Below are positions 52,916-60,591 of a stretch of DNA of 64,000 nucleotides, piece after piece. A model generated the notes under the pieces. That model made no database searches and was not told the DNA's origin. It was given only the letters and a program-made list of their open reading frames with translations. The DNA is from JACCWP01 sp963785115 (lineage in GTDB: Bacteria > Actinomycetota > Actinomycetes > Propionibacteriales > Nocardioidaceae), in assembly GCA_963785115.1 (NCBI GenBank), contig CAWATY010000006.1, positions 1 through 64,000 of the forward strand. Direction: 5' to 3'. The translations under genes were made by a program, and so were the position numbers. The first letter of the stretch is position 1. The number at the start of each line of letters is the position of its first letter.

Positions 52916-52935
52916 CCCGGCCCCTCCAGCAGCTC
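52889..52935. terminator. Bidirectional hairpin between ankyrin gene and catalase
   Basis: Arms GAGCTGCTGGAGGGCCGG (52889-52906) and CCGGCCCCTCCAGCAGCTC (52917-52935) pair over 18 bp with one bulged base and a 10-nt loop. The left arm lies in the last codons of the ankyrin gene, and the right arm ends 13 bp before the catalase stop. Confidence 0.7.
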
Positions 52936-52947
52936 AGCGCGAGGGAC

Positions 52948-54579
52948 TCAGCGCTCGACGGCCACGTGCTCGTTGGGCACGCAGTGCGTCATGACCTTGC
53001 CGGTCACGTCGCGGGGGCCGTTCTTGCCGAGGTTCTGCGCCCGCTGCAGCTCGTCATCCGACAGCGTCTGGGTGGCGAGCGGTGCCAGCCCACGCACGTC
53101 GTCGGCCGAGATGCCGAGGCCCTCGCCGACCCGCTGGCCAAGTTCGTCCTCGGCCATGAAGAAGTGCCACACCATCCGCTCCTGGATGGGGCGATCGCAC
53201 TGTCCGAGGGCCGCGACCAGGTTGGCCACCAGGTCGTCCTGCTCCCACTGCTCCGACAGCAGGTAGCGCTCACCGGCCTGCTGGTAGTCGTTGGTCAGTG
53301 GGATCCGCTTGCGGGTCAGGCGACCGGTGATGACCGGTCCCTGCTCGTCGTGCGCCGGCTTCGCCGCCTCCTGCGGGCCGCCCAGGATGGTCGGCTCGTA
53401 GTTGACGTGCGGGTTGGCCTCCGGCCCCAGGTCGACGCCGTAGGCCATCTGGCCGTCGCGGAGGTTGGTCGCGACGTTCGCGTTCTTGGGCTGGTTGACC
53501 GGCAGCTGCAGGTAGTTCGGCCCCACCCGGTAGCGCTGGGTGTCGCTGTAGGAGAACGTGCGGCCGACCAGCATCTTGTCGTCGGAGAAGTCGAGACCGT
53601 CGACCAGCACGCCGGTGCCGAAGGCGATCTGCTCGTTCTCGGCGAAGAAGTTCTCGACGTTGCGGTTCAGGGTCATCGTGCCGACCTTGCGCAGCGGGAA
53701 CTGCTCCTCGGGCCACACCTTGGTGTCGTCGAGCGGGTCGAACTCGAGCTCAGGGTGCTCCTCGTCGCTCATCAGCTGCACGTGCAGCTCCCACTGCGGG
53801 TAGTCGCCGCGCTCGATGGCCTCGTACAGGTCCTTGGTGTGCGAGCCCAGCTCGCCCCCCTGCACGGCGGCGGCGTCGTCGGCGGTGTACGACTTCACGC
53901 CCTGCTCGGGCAGCCAGTGGTACTTGACCAGCACGGTGTCGCCGGCGGCGTTGACCCACTTGTACGTGTTCACGCCGAAGCCCTGCATGTGGCGGTACGA
54001 CGCCGGAATGCCGCGCGGGCTGAACACCAGCGTGACCATGTGCAGCGACTCGGGGGTCTGGCTGAGGAAGTCGAAGACGCGGTTGGGGTCCTGCCGGTTG
54101 AAGTTCACCGGGTCGGGCTTCTGCGAGTGGATGAAGTCGGGGAACTTGATCGCGTCGCGGATGAAGAAGACGCCGAGGTTGTTGCCGACGAGGTCCCAGT
54201 TGCCGTCCTCGGTGTACAGCTTGATCGCGAAGCCGCGTGGGTCACGCGCCACCTCGGAGGAGTCGCGGCCGCCGGCGACGGTCGAGAACCGGATCGCCAG
54301 ATCGGTGCGCTTGCCCTTGTCCTGGAACAGCTTCGCCCGCGTGTACGTGGAGATCGGCTCGTCGCCGACGGTTCCGTCGGCCTCGAAGTAGCCGTACGCC
54401 ACGGCGCCCCGCGCGTGCACGACCCGCTCGGGGATCCGCTCACGATCGAAGTGGCTGAGCTTCTCGAGGAAGTGGTAGTTCTCGAGAGTCGCGGGCCCAC
54501 GGGCTCCGACGGTGCGCTGGTTCTGGTTGTCGGAGACGGGGTGGCCCTGCCGGTTGGTCAGGGTCGGGCGGTCGGTCAT
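52948..54579 (-). CDS. katA: Catalase (monofunctional haem type)
   Basis: Breaks down hydrogen peroxide. 543 residues, small-to-medium subunit. Seen: the active-site His in ERVVHARGAVAYGYFE, the distal Asn region DLVGNNLGVFFIRDA, and the proximal haem Tyr in GRTFSYSDTQRYRVGPNYLQ. KFPDFIHSQKPDP and FVNAAG-type KWVNAAGDTVLVKYHW are family hallmarks. It is cotranslated with the Fur-family gene (ATGA overlap). Symbol given by family, not by orthology proof. Confidence 0.95.
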   Translation of the reverse strand: MTDRPTLTNRQGHPVSDNQNQRTVGARGPATLENYHFLEKLSHFDRERIPERVVHARGAVAYGYFEADGTVGDEPISTYTRAKLFQDKGKRTDLAIRFSTVAGGRDSSEVARDPRGFAIKLYTEDGNWDLVGNNLGVFFIRDAIKFPDFIHSQKPDPVNFNRQDPNRVFDFLSQTPESLHMVTLVFSPRGIPASYRHMQGFGVNTYKWVNAAGDTVLVKYHWLPEQGVKSYTADDAAAVQGGELGSHTKDLYEAIERGDYPQWELHVQLMSDEEHPELEFDPLDDTKVWPEEQFPLRKVGTMTLNRNVENFFAENEQIAFGTGVLVDGLDFSDDKMLVGRTFSYSDTQRYRVGPNYLQLPVNQPKNANVATNLRDGQMAYGVDLGPEANPHVNYEPTILGGPQEAAKPAHDEQGPVITGRLTRKRIPLTNDYQQAGERYLLSEQWEQDDLVANLVAALGQCDRPIQERMVWHFFMAEDELGQRVGEGLGISADDVRGLAPLATQTLSDDELQRAQNLGKNGPRDVTGKVMTHCVPNEHVAVER

Positions 54580-55034
54580 TCGGCATCCTCTCGGTGGTGG
54601 GCCGCGCAGCGGGGGCAGAGCCCCCAGAAGGTCACCTCGGCCTCGTCGACGACGAAGCCGGCGGCGCTGGACGGGGTGAGGCAGGGGGCAGCGCCGGTGG
54701 CGCAGTCGACGTCGGCGACCGCCCCACACGAGCGGCAGACCAGGTGGTGGTGGTTGTCACCGACCCGGGCCTCGTAGCGGGCGGGCGAGCCGGCCGGCTC
54801 GATGCAGCGGGTGAGTCCGGCGCGGGTCAGGGCGTCCAGGCAGTCGTAGACGGCCTGCGTCGAGATGTCGCCAGCCCGGTGGCGGGCCTGCTCGGCGATG
54901 TCGGTGACCGGCAGGTGCTGGTGTCCGGTACGGGCCGCCTCGAGTACCTCGAGCACCGCCAGCCGCGGCCGGGTGGCCCGCAACCCGACCGCGCGGAGCC
55001 GCTCGGCGGGCGAGCTGGCGGCGTGGGGAGGCAC
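54576..55034 (-). CDS. Fur-family regulator upstream of catalase (FurA/CatR-type)
   Basis: 152 residues: winged helix RAVGLRATRPRLAVLEVLEA and ISTQAVYDCLDALTRAGLTR, dimerisation domain with metal-site YEARVGDNHHHLVCRSCGAV, and the C-terminal CPRC pair. Position directly before katA with ATGA overlap is the classic furA/catR-katA layout, so repression relieved by peroxide is inferred. GTG start; an inverted repeat 12 bp upstream may be its own operator. Confidence 0.9.
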   Translation of the reverse strand: MPPHAASSPAERLRAVGLRATRPRLAVLEVLEAARTGHQHLPVTDIAEQARHRAGDISTQAVYDCLDALTRAGLTRCIEPAGSPARYEARVGDNHHHLVCRSCGAVADVDCATGAAPCLTPSSAAGFVVDEAEVTFWGLCPRCAAHHREDAE

Positions 55035-55046
55035 CTCCCCAACCCA

Positions 55047-55059
55047 CCAGACAATCTGG
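55047..55059. promoter_or_regulatory. Candidate Fur/CatR operator
   Basis: CCAGA-CAA-TCTGG is a perfect 5-bp inverted repeat 12 bp before the Fur-type start, and a second partial copy, AATCTGG, follows on the right near 55069. Position fits autoregulation of the fur-katA operon; the sequence is not a classical Fur box. Confidence 0.45.
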
Positions 55060-55091
55060 AACGAGTCAAATCTGGCTCGGATGCCGAGTCA

Positions 55092-55172
55092 GTTGCCCCG
55101 TGATCTCCGCACCTGCCCCGGGTTATGACGCGGGGCGAGTGCGGGTTTCGCAAGCCGACTTGCGAAACCCGC
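55092..55172 (+). repeat. 85-bp palindromic intergenic element, copy 4
   Basis: GTTGCCCCGTGATCTCCGCA and CCTGCCCCGGGTTATGACGC precede the palindrome GCGGGTTTCGCAAG...CTTGCGAAACCCGC at 55141-55172. Same orientation as copy 3. It lies between the Fur-family gene and the ferritin-like gene. Confidence 0.85.
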
Positions 55173-55194
55173 ATCACCTCTGCGCCGCACCACC

Positions 55195-55656
55195 TCAGCC
55201 GTTGGGGTCGTGGGCGAGCGGTTCGGACTTGTCGGCGGCGTGCCAGAGGAAGTCGACCTGCTGCTGCTTGCGCATGATCATGTGCTCGAGCAGGTGCTCG
55301 AGCGCCTCGCTGCGCGGCTCCTGACCGGAGTGCGGGATCACCGCGTGCAGCCCGGCGACGGCCTCGACCTCGTGCTGGAGCAGCGCGTCCAGGGCCTCCT
55401 CGGTCCCGCCCGGGACCTCGACGCTGCCGGCGTCGAAGCGCGGCGTGCCGCCGAGGGCGGAGAACTTCTCCACCAGGTGGTAGGTGTCCTCCAGCTCGGC
55501 GAGCACGAACTCCCGCAGCTGGGCCTTGATCGCCGCGCCGCCGACTCCGCGCAGCGATCCCGCCAGCACGGTCATCGTGAGCAGCGACTTGCCCTGCGCG
55601 TCCAGCGCGGCGCCCATCGTCTCGAGCGTCTTCTCCACGTCCATCTTGTCGGCCAT
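55195..55656 (-). CDS. Ferritin-like four-helix protein
   Basis: 153 residues, all helical. Seen: RGVGGAAIKAQLREFVLAEL, EDTYHLVEKFSALGGTPRF, LQHEVEAVAGLHAVIPHSGQ, and HLLEHMIMRKQQQVDFLWHA. Glutamates and histidines are spaced as in ferritin-like/bacterioferritin-like di-iron sites, so iron binding is likely but storage is unproven. ATG 55656. Confidence 0.75.
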   Translation of the reverse strand: MADKMDVEKTLETMGAALDAQGKSLLTMTVLAGSLRGVGGAAIKAQLREFVLAELEDTYHLVEKFSALGGTPRFDAGSVEVPGGTEEALDALLQHEVEAVAGLHAVIPHSGQEPRSEALEHLLEHMIMRKQQQVDFLWHAADKSEPLAHDPNG

Positions 55657-55748
55657 TCGGGCGACCCTAGGCCCCGCGCCCGGTCCCGGCACGTCGGCGG
55701 AGGTCCGATCCGGAATGTCCGTAGCCGGCGCGGAGGTTGAGCAGCCCC

Positions 55749-56820
55749 GTGACCCTGCTGCTCGAGCCCCTGACCGTCCGCGGCCTCGACGTCCGCAACC
55801 GGGTGTGGGTCTCGCCGATGTGCCAGTACTCGTCGGTCGACGGCCTGCCGAACGACTGGCACCTGGTGCACCTGGGCCAGTTCGCCACCGGCGGCGCCGG
55901 ACTGGTGTTCACCGAGGCCAGTGCCGTCACCGCCGACGGACGGATCTCCCCCGAGGACGCCGGCATCTGGTCCGACGCGCACGCCGAGGCGTGGGCCCGC
56001 GTCGCGACGTTCGTCCGCGCCCACGGCGCCCGCGCCGGCATGCAGCTGGCGCACGCCGGCCGCAAGGCGTCGACGTACGCGCCGTGGCGGGGCCACGGCT
56101 CCGTACCTGCGACCGAGGGCGGCTGGCAGGCGGTGGCCCCGTCGGCGGTCGCCTACGACGGCTACGCCGAGCCCCGGGCGCTCTCGCCCGACGAGGTCGC
56201 CGAGCTGCCCGGCCTGTTCGCCGCGGCCGCCGACCGCGCGGTGGGCGCCGGCTTCGAGGTGCTCGAGGTGCACGCCGCGCACGGCTACCTGCTGCACAAC
56301 TTCCTGTCCCCGTTGTCCAACCGGCGCGACGACGCGTACGGCGGCAGCTTCGAGAACCGCACCCGGCTGCTGGTCGAGACCGTCGACGCGGTCCGCGCAG
56401 CGGTGCCCGACGCAGTGCCGGTCTTCGTACGGATCTCGGCGACCGACTGGGTCGCCGGCGGGTGGGACGTCGACCAGAGCGTGCTGCTCGCGCGGGCGCT
56501 GCGCGAGCACGGCGTCGACCTGGTGGACGTGTCCAGCGGTGGACTCTCCCCCGACCAGCAGATCGAGACCGGCCCCGGGCTACCAGGTGGCGTTCGCCCG
56601 GCGGGTACGGCAGGAAGCCGGGATCGCGACCGGGGCGGTCGGCATGATCACCTCGCCGAAGCAGGCGGCCGACGTCATCGCCGACGGGTCGGCCGACGCG
56701 GTGCTGCTCGCCCGCGCGCTGCTGCGCGACCCGCACTGGGCCCTCACCGCCGCCGCCGAGCTCGACCCGGCGCAGGCGCACTGGCCCAGCCAGTACCTGC
56801 GGGCGCGGCCCGACCGCTGA
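55749..56820 (+). CDS. Old-yellow-enzyme family flavin oxidoreductase, single frameshift
   Basis: NADH:flavin oxidoreductase of the YqjM type, FMN-dependent ene-reductase. Seen: NRVWVSPMCQYSSVDGLPND, WHLVHLGQFATGGAGLVFTE, AHAGRKASTYAPW, and HAAHGYLLHNFLSPLSNRRD. Near 56577 one extra G moves the frame; the continuation GYQVAFARRVRQEAGIATGA, SADAVLLARALLRDP and YLRARPDR ends at 56820. Corrected length is about 356 residues, normal for the family. The error is in a CCCCGGG run, typical of miscalls. GTG 55749 is chosen over TTG 55737. Confidence 0.8.
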
Positions 56821-56847
56821 CGACTTGTCAGCCGCGCCCCAGCCGGG

Positions 56848-56886
56848 CGCTCGGCCGGACGCTCAGCCGGACGCTCAGCCGGACGC
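56848..56886. repeat. 12-bp tandem repeat, three copies
   Basis: GCTCGGCCGGAC, GCTCAGCCGGAC and GCTCAGCCGGAC follow one another at the aroQ 3' end, covering its last codons and stop. Probably slippage-prone and without function. Confidence 0.7.
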
Positions 56887-57303
56887 GGCGACGAACCGCA
56901 GGGCCGCGGCGTAGCCCTCGAGCCCCATCCCGGCCACGACCGCGGTGGCGACCGGCGACACGTACGAGGTGCGCCGGAACTCCTCGCGCCCGTGCACGTT
57001 GGACAGGTGCACCTCGACCAGCGGCCGGTTCACCAGCGCGCAGGCATCGGCGACGGCGACCGAGGTGTGCGTCCACCCACCGGGGTTGACGACCACCGCG
57101 GCGTCGCGGTCGACCGCCTCGTGCAGCCACCCGATCAGCTCGTGCTCGGCATCGGTCTGGCGGACCTCGACGTCGAGCCCGAGATCGGCCGCGACCTTCG
57201 AGCAGGACCGCACCAGGTCGGCGTAGGTGGCGGTGCCGTAGACGTCCGGCTCCCGGGTCCCGAGCCGGGACAGGTTCGGGCCGTTGAGCACCAGCACGAG
57301 CAC
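56875..57303 (-). CDS. aroQ: 3-dehydroquinate dehydratase, type II
   Basis: Shikimate-pathway enzyme, 142 residues. Seen: VLVLNGPNLSRLGTREPDVY with the catalytic Arg/Tyr loop, RQTDAEHELIGWLHEA, VVNPGGWTHTSVAVADACAL, and VEVHLSNVHGREEFRRTSYV containing the catalytic His. GTG start with GGGAGG upstream. No other shikimate gene is next to it. Confidence 0.95.
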   Translation of the reverse strand: MLVLVLNGPNLSRLGTREPDVYGTATYADLVRSCSKVAADLGLDVEVRQTDAEHELIGWLHEAVDRDAAVVVNPGGWTHTSVAVADACALVNRPLVEVHLSNVHGREEFRRTSYVSPVATAVVAGMGLEGYAAALRFVAASG

Positions 57304-57464
57304 AAGGCCCTCCCGCGGATCCGGCCGAAGGCGGACGAAATGTCACGCCGCGTATGCCTGCATGAGCATAGCGACACCCCAGAAGTCACTTTCGCCACAC
57401 AACGCACGTGAGAGGTGGCAGTCTGTACCGCGTGTCGCGAAGAAGGCGCCACAGGAGGTCAACG

Positions 57465-58367
57465 GTGGAAATGGCCGTACGACTGCGCCCCGAGCCGCAA
57501 TCGGCAGGGATGGCGCGCGCGTGGATCCGGGAGCAGCTGACGTCCATGGGCCACCCCGAGCTGGTCGACTCCGCCCAGCTGGCCACCTCCGAGCTCGTGA
57601 CCAACGCGGTGCTGCACGCCCGTACCCGGATCACCGTCGCGGTGCGCGACCAGGGCGATGAAGTCCTGATCGAGGTCGCCGACACCTCGGCCAATCGATT
57701 GGCACCGGCGCTGGGCGAGGCGCTCAACCACGACGGCGCGCTCACCACCGTGGGCAACGGCCTGCAGATCATCGGCGCCCTCGCCCGCCGGTGGGGCGTA
57801 CGTGAGCGCGGGCGCTCCGGCAAGGTCGTGTGGTTCGTGCCCTCGTCCCCCGACGAGGAGACACGGGTGGCGCCCCGCTTCCCGCCCGACATGCTCGACG
57901 GTGCCGGCTTCGACGACATCGACACCGCCGAGGTGGTGCTGCTCGACGCCCCGGTGCGGCTGCTCTGGGAGACCCGGTTCCGGGTGCGCGACATGCGCCG
58001 CGAGATGACGCTGCTGACCTTCCAGGCGGACTCGCCGATCGACGTGCCCCGCCGGATGATCGAGGTCGCCTCCGAGGTCGAGAAGGTCAACGCCGCGATG
58101 CTCACCGACGACGAGGACTTCGAGCAGGCGGTGGCCCGCGGGGACGAGACGGTGACGCTGCACTACGTCGTGCCGCGCGCGACCGGCCCGGCCTGTGCGC
58201 AGCTCGCCGACCTGCTCGACGAGGCCGAGAAGTACTGCCGCAGCGCCCAGCTGCTCACGCTTGCGGCGCCGCCGACCGAACGCGCGCTGCGCCGCTGGTT
58301 CCTCGGTGAGTTCGCCCGCCAGGCCCACGGCGCGCCGCCCACCCCGTGGCAGCACCCCGACACCTGA
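57465..58367 (+). CDS. HATPase_c-domain (anti-sigma/SpoIIAB-like) protein with unknown C-terminal domain
   Basis: 300 residues. Residues about 5-130 form a GHKL ATP-binding domain of the anti-sigma kind: SAQLATSELVTNAVLHARTR (N box), VLIEVADTSANRL, and ALTTVGNGLQIIGALARRWG (G box). Residues 150-300 are a separate helical-beta domain (EVVLLDAPVRLLWETRFRVR, DDEDFEQAVARGDETVTLHY, KYCRSAQLLTLAAPPTERAL) that I do not recognise. It may be a phosphatase-independent regulator of a sigma or anti-sigma factor. AGGAGGT stands before GTG 57465. Confidence 0.78.
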   Translation: MEMAVRLRPEPQSAGMARAWIREQLTSMGHPELVDSAQLATSELVTNAVLHARTRITVAVRDQGDEVLIEVADTSANRLAPALGEALNHDGALTTVGNGLQIIGALARRWGVRERGRSGKVVWFVPSSPDEETRVAPRFPPDMLDGAGFDDIDTAEVVLLDAPVRLLWETRFRVRDMRREMTLLTFQADSPIDVPRRMIEVASEVEKVNAAMLTDDEDFEQAVARGDETVTLHYVVPRATGPACAQLADLLDEAEKYCRSAQLLTLAAPPTERALRRWFLGEFARQAHGAPPTPWQHPDT

Positions 58368-58375
58368 ACCGGCCG

Positions 58376-58726
58376 TCAGTCGTAGCCGAGCTCGTGCAGC
58401 CGCTCGTCGTCGATGCCGAAGTGGTGCGCGATCTCGTGCACGACGGTGATCTCGACCTCCGCGCGCACCTCGTCGGCGTCGGCGCACATCGCGAGCGTCG
58501 GCAGCCGGAAGATCGTGATGGTGTCGGGCAGCACGCCGCCGTACCAGGAGTCGCGTTCGGTGATCGGCGTGCCCTCGTACAGGCCGAGCAGCTCGGGGTC
58601 GTCCGCCGGCGCGTGGTCCTCGACCACGACCGCCACGTTGCGTACGAGGTCGGCGAGCTCGGCCGGGACGGAGTCGAGCGCCTCCCCAACCAGCTTCTCG
58701 AACTCGGCCCGGCTCACATCGACCAC
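58376..58726 (-). CDS. Metallopeptidase of the zincin (DUF1025) family
   Basis: 116-residue cytoplasmic protein: SRAEFEKLVGEALDSVPAEL, LGLYEGTPITERDSWYG, LPDTITIFRLPTLAMC, and the zinc motif VVHEIAHHFGIDDERLHEL (HExxHxxGxxD). Family members are found widely in actinobacteria; natural substrate unknown. GTG 58726 gives the usual M-V-x-V-S-R start; GTG 58717 is an alternative. Convergent with the HATPase gene, 8 bp apart. Confidence 0.87.
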   Translation of the reverse strand: MVDVSRAEFEKLVGEALDSVPAELADLVRNVAVVVEDHAPADDPELLGLYEGTPITERDSWYGGVLPDTITIFRLPTLAMCADADEVRAEVEITVVHEIAHHFGIDDERLHELGYD

Positions 58727-58829
58727 CCGGCCATTGTGACGGGCCCCGATCCAGCCGGCTCGGCCCGAACAGGACTCCTGGGCCGCCGGACGGGTCTGCA
58801 AGGATGCTCCGGGCTCACCGGAGTCACCC

Positions 58830-58902
58830 GCCCCCATCGTCTAGAGGCCCAGGACACCGCCCTTTCAAGGCGGCAGCACGGGTTCGAATCCCGTTGGGGG
58901 CA
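58830..58902 (+). tRNA. tRNA-Glu (anticodon TTC)
   Basis: Acceptor GCCCCCA/TGGGGGC, anticodon stem-loop CCGCC-CTTTCAA-GGCGG, T arm CGGG-TTCGAAT-CCCG. Discriminator A at 58902; CCA is not encoded. First of a Glu-Asp-Phe cluster that is common in actinobacteria. Confidence 0.95.
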
Positions 58903-58962
58903 CGCGGGTGCGACCTGCACCGTGCAGTAGCATTGCCGGTCGCACCACCAGCAGTTCCACCA

Positions 58963-59039
58963 GGCCCCGTAGCGCAGCTGGTTAGCGCGCCGCCCTGTCA
59001 CGGCGGAGGCCGCGGGTTCGAGTCCCGTCGGGGTCGCCA
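58963..59039 (+). tRNA. tRNA-Asp (anticodon GTC), CCA encoded
   Basis: Acceptor GGCCCCG/CGGGGTC with one G-T pair, anticodon stem-loop CCGCC-CTGTCAC-GGCGG, T loop TTCGAGT. Discriminator G at 59036, then CCA. Confidence 0.95.
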
Positions 59040-59075
59040 CGCTGTTCCCTGTGTAGGGTTCTGCGCGTTGTCCCG

Positions 59076-59149
59076 GGGCAGGTAGCTCAGTTGGTACGAG
59101 CGTCCGCCTGAAAAGCGGAAGGTCGGCGGTTCGACCCCGCCCCTGCCCA
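59076..59149 (+). tRNA. tRNA-Phe (anticodon GAA)
   Basis: Acceptor GGGCAGG/CCTGCCC, anticodon stem-loop TCCGC-CTGAAAA-GCGGA, T arm GGCGG-TTCGACC-CCGCC. Discriminator A at 59149; CCA is not encoded. Confidence 0.94.
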
Positions 59150-59251
59150 CCGCACCGCCCTGCCTGGCCCCAGCCTCCGCCGACTCCTCGGCGCCTCGTC
59201 AACCACCCCGATGTCGCTGCCTGCCGGCGGCCGCAATGGCAGGCTGTCCGA

Positions 59252-60088
59252 ATGCGCGTCGTGCTGCACGGGGTCCGCGGCTCGACGGCCTCACCGGGGG
59301 CGGAGTTCGCCCGCGTGGGCGGCAACACGTCGTGCGTCGCCATCACCCCCGACGGGCACGACGCCCCCACGCTGCTGCTCGACGCCGGCACCGGGTTGTC
59401 GAACGTGACGACGGCGCTCGGCGACGCGCCGTTCCGCGGCGACATCGTGTTGACGCACCTGCACTGGGACCACGTACAGGGGTTGCCGTTCTTCCGCGCC
59501 GGCGACCGCGACGACGCCCAGGTCCGGCTGCTGCTGCCGGCCCAGATGGACGCCTCCCCGAAGGTCGCGGGGTCGGCCGCGTCGTTGCTGGCCCGCTCGA
59601 TGTCGCCGCCACACTTCCCGATCGGCCCCGAAGGACTTCGCGGAGACTGGTCCTTCGAGGCGGTCGAGGCCGGCGCGTTCACCGCAGGCGGCTGCAAGGT
59701 CACGGCGATCGAGGTGCCGCACAAGGGCGGCCGCACGTACGGGTTCCGCGTCGAGGCGGACGGGGCGAGCCTGGCCTACATCCCCGACCACCGTTCGATC
59801 GTGGACCCCGGACCAGGACTTCGGCTGGCTGCCGGCGTCGACGTGCTGTGCCACGGTGCGATGTTCGTCGAGTCCGAGCGCGCGGTGGCTGACTCCTACG
59901 GCCACGGGACCATCGAGGATGCGCTGCGCATCGCCGACGACGCCGAGGTCGGACGGCTGGTGCTGATCCACCACTCACCCTCGCGCACCGACGACGAGGT
60001 CGAGCGTCTGGTGCGCGAGGCGTGCGCGGACCGCACCGGCGTCCCGTGCGTCGGCGGTTGCGAGGGCGACGTCGTCCTCGGCTCCTGA
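59252..60088 (+). CDS. MBL-fold metallohydrolase (phosphodiesterase-like)
   Basis: 278 residues. Seen: VRGSTASPGAEFARVGGNTS, LLLDAGTGLSN, the metal motif LTHLHWDHVQGLPFF, VEVPHKGGRTYGFRV-like IEVPHKGGRTYGFRV, and LVLIHHSPSRTDDEV with a late His. The N-terminal RGSxPxPGxxxxRxGGNT pattern matches MBL hydrolases annotated as cyclic-nucleotide phosphodiesterase or PhnP-like. Substrate unproven, but the cyclase and cNMP-binding genes nearby make a cyclic-nucleotide role plausible. Confidence 0.8.
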   Translation: MRVVLHGVRGSTASPGAEFARVGGNTSCVAITPDGHDAPTLLLDAGTGLSNVTTALGDAPFRGDIVLTHLHWDHVQGLPFFRAGDRDDAQVRLLLPAQMDASPKVAGSAASLLARSMSPPHFPIGPEGLRGDWSFEAVEAGAFTAGGCKVTAIEVPHKGGRTYGFRVEADGASLAYIPDHRSIVDPGPGLRLAAGVDVLCHGAMFVESERAVADSYGHGTIEDALRIADDAEVGRLVLIHHSPSRTDDEVERLVREACADRTGVPCVGGCEGDVVLGS

Positions 60089-60103
60089 CTCACCAGGGCA
60101 GCA

Positions 60104-60471
60104 TCAGCTCGCGCGGAGGTCGAAGCGGCTCCCCGGCCGTCGCGACCGGCCGGCCGGGGTCGCCGCGATGTCTCTAGCGACCTGGTGGTGTTGGCGGCCC
60201 TGGTGTGGTGGCCCTCGACGTCGTCGTCGGCGCCGCCGGCCTCACGGCTGGTGGTGGCGGTGACCCTCGACGTCGTCGTCGGCACCCTCGCGGCACTGGT
60301 GGTGACGGTGACCCTCGACGTCGGTGGTTCGTCGTCGGTCTCGCCGCCGGCCTCGCGGCCCGCCTTCTGGCGGTGGGCCTCGACGTCATCCCCTCCGGCA
60401 GCGTTGTCCTGGCGGTGGCGGTGCGCCTCGACGTCCTGGTCGTCACCGGGGCGAGTCTCTTGGTCGGACAT
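60104..60471 (-). CDS. DVEAH-repeat small protein, reading frame disturbed
   Basis: A strong AGGAGGAACC site precedes ATG 60471. The product begins MSDQETRPGDDQDVEAHRHR and repeats D-V-E-A/G-H-R about five times. After the second repeat the motif DVEGHRHHQ continues in a neighbouring frame, then returns, and a last shift gives the ending VARDIAATPAGRSRRPG with stop at 60104. Several one-base indels are needed, whether real or miscalled. Length would be about 120 residues, hydrophilic, no signal. Similar DVEAH-type actinobacterial proteins exist, but I know no function. It is convergent with the MBL gene. Confidence 0.45.
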
Positions 60472-60591
60472 GGTTCCTCCTGGCGTCTGGATCCGGGGGG
60501 CGTCCTCGGATGCGTTCCTCACAGTGCTCCCTCGCGGACACTTACGCTGTCGTTTGGCCGACACAACGCGCGCTTTCCCAGGCCCCCACAC

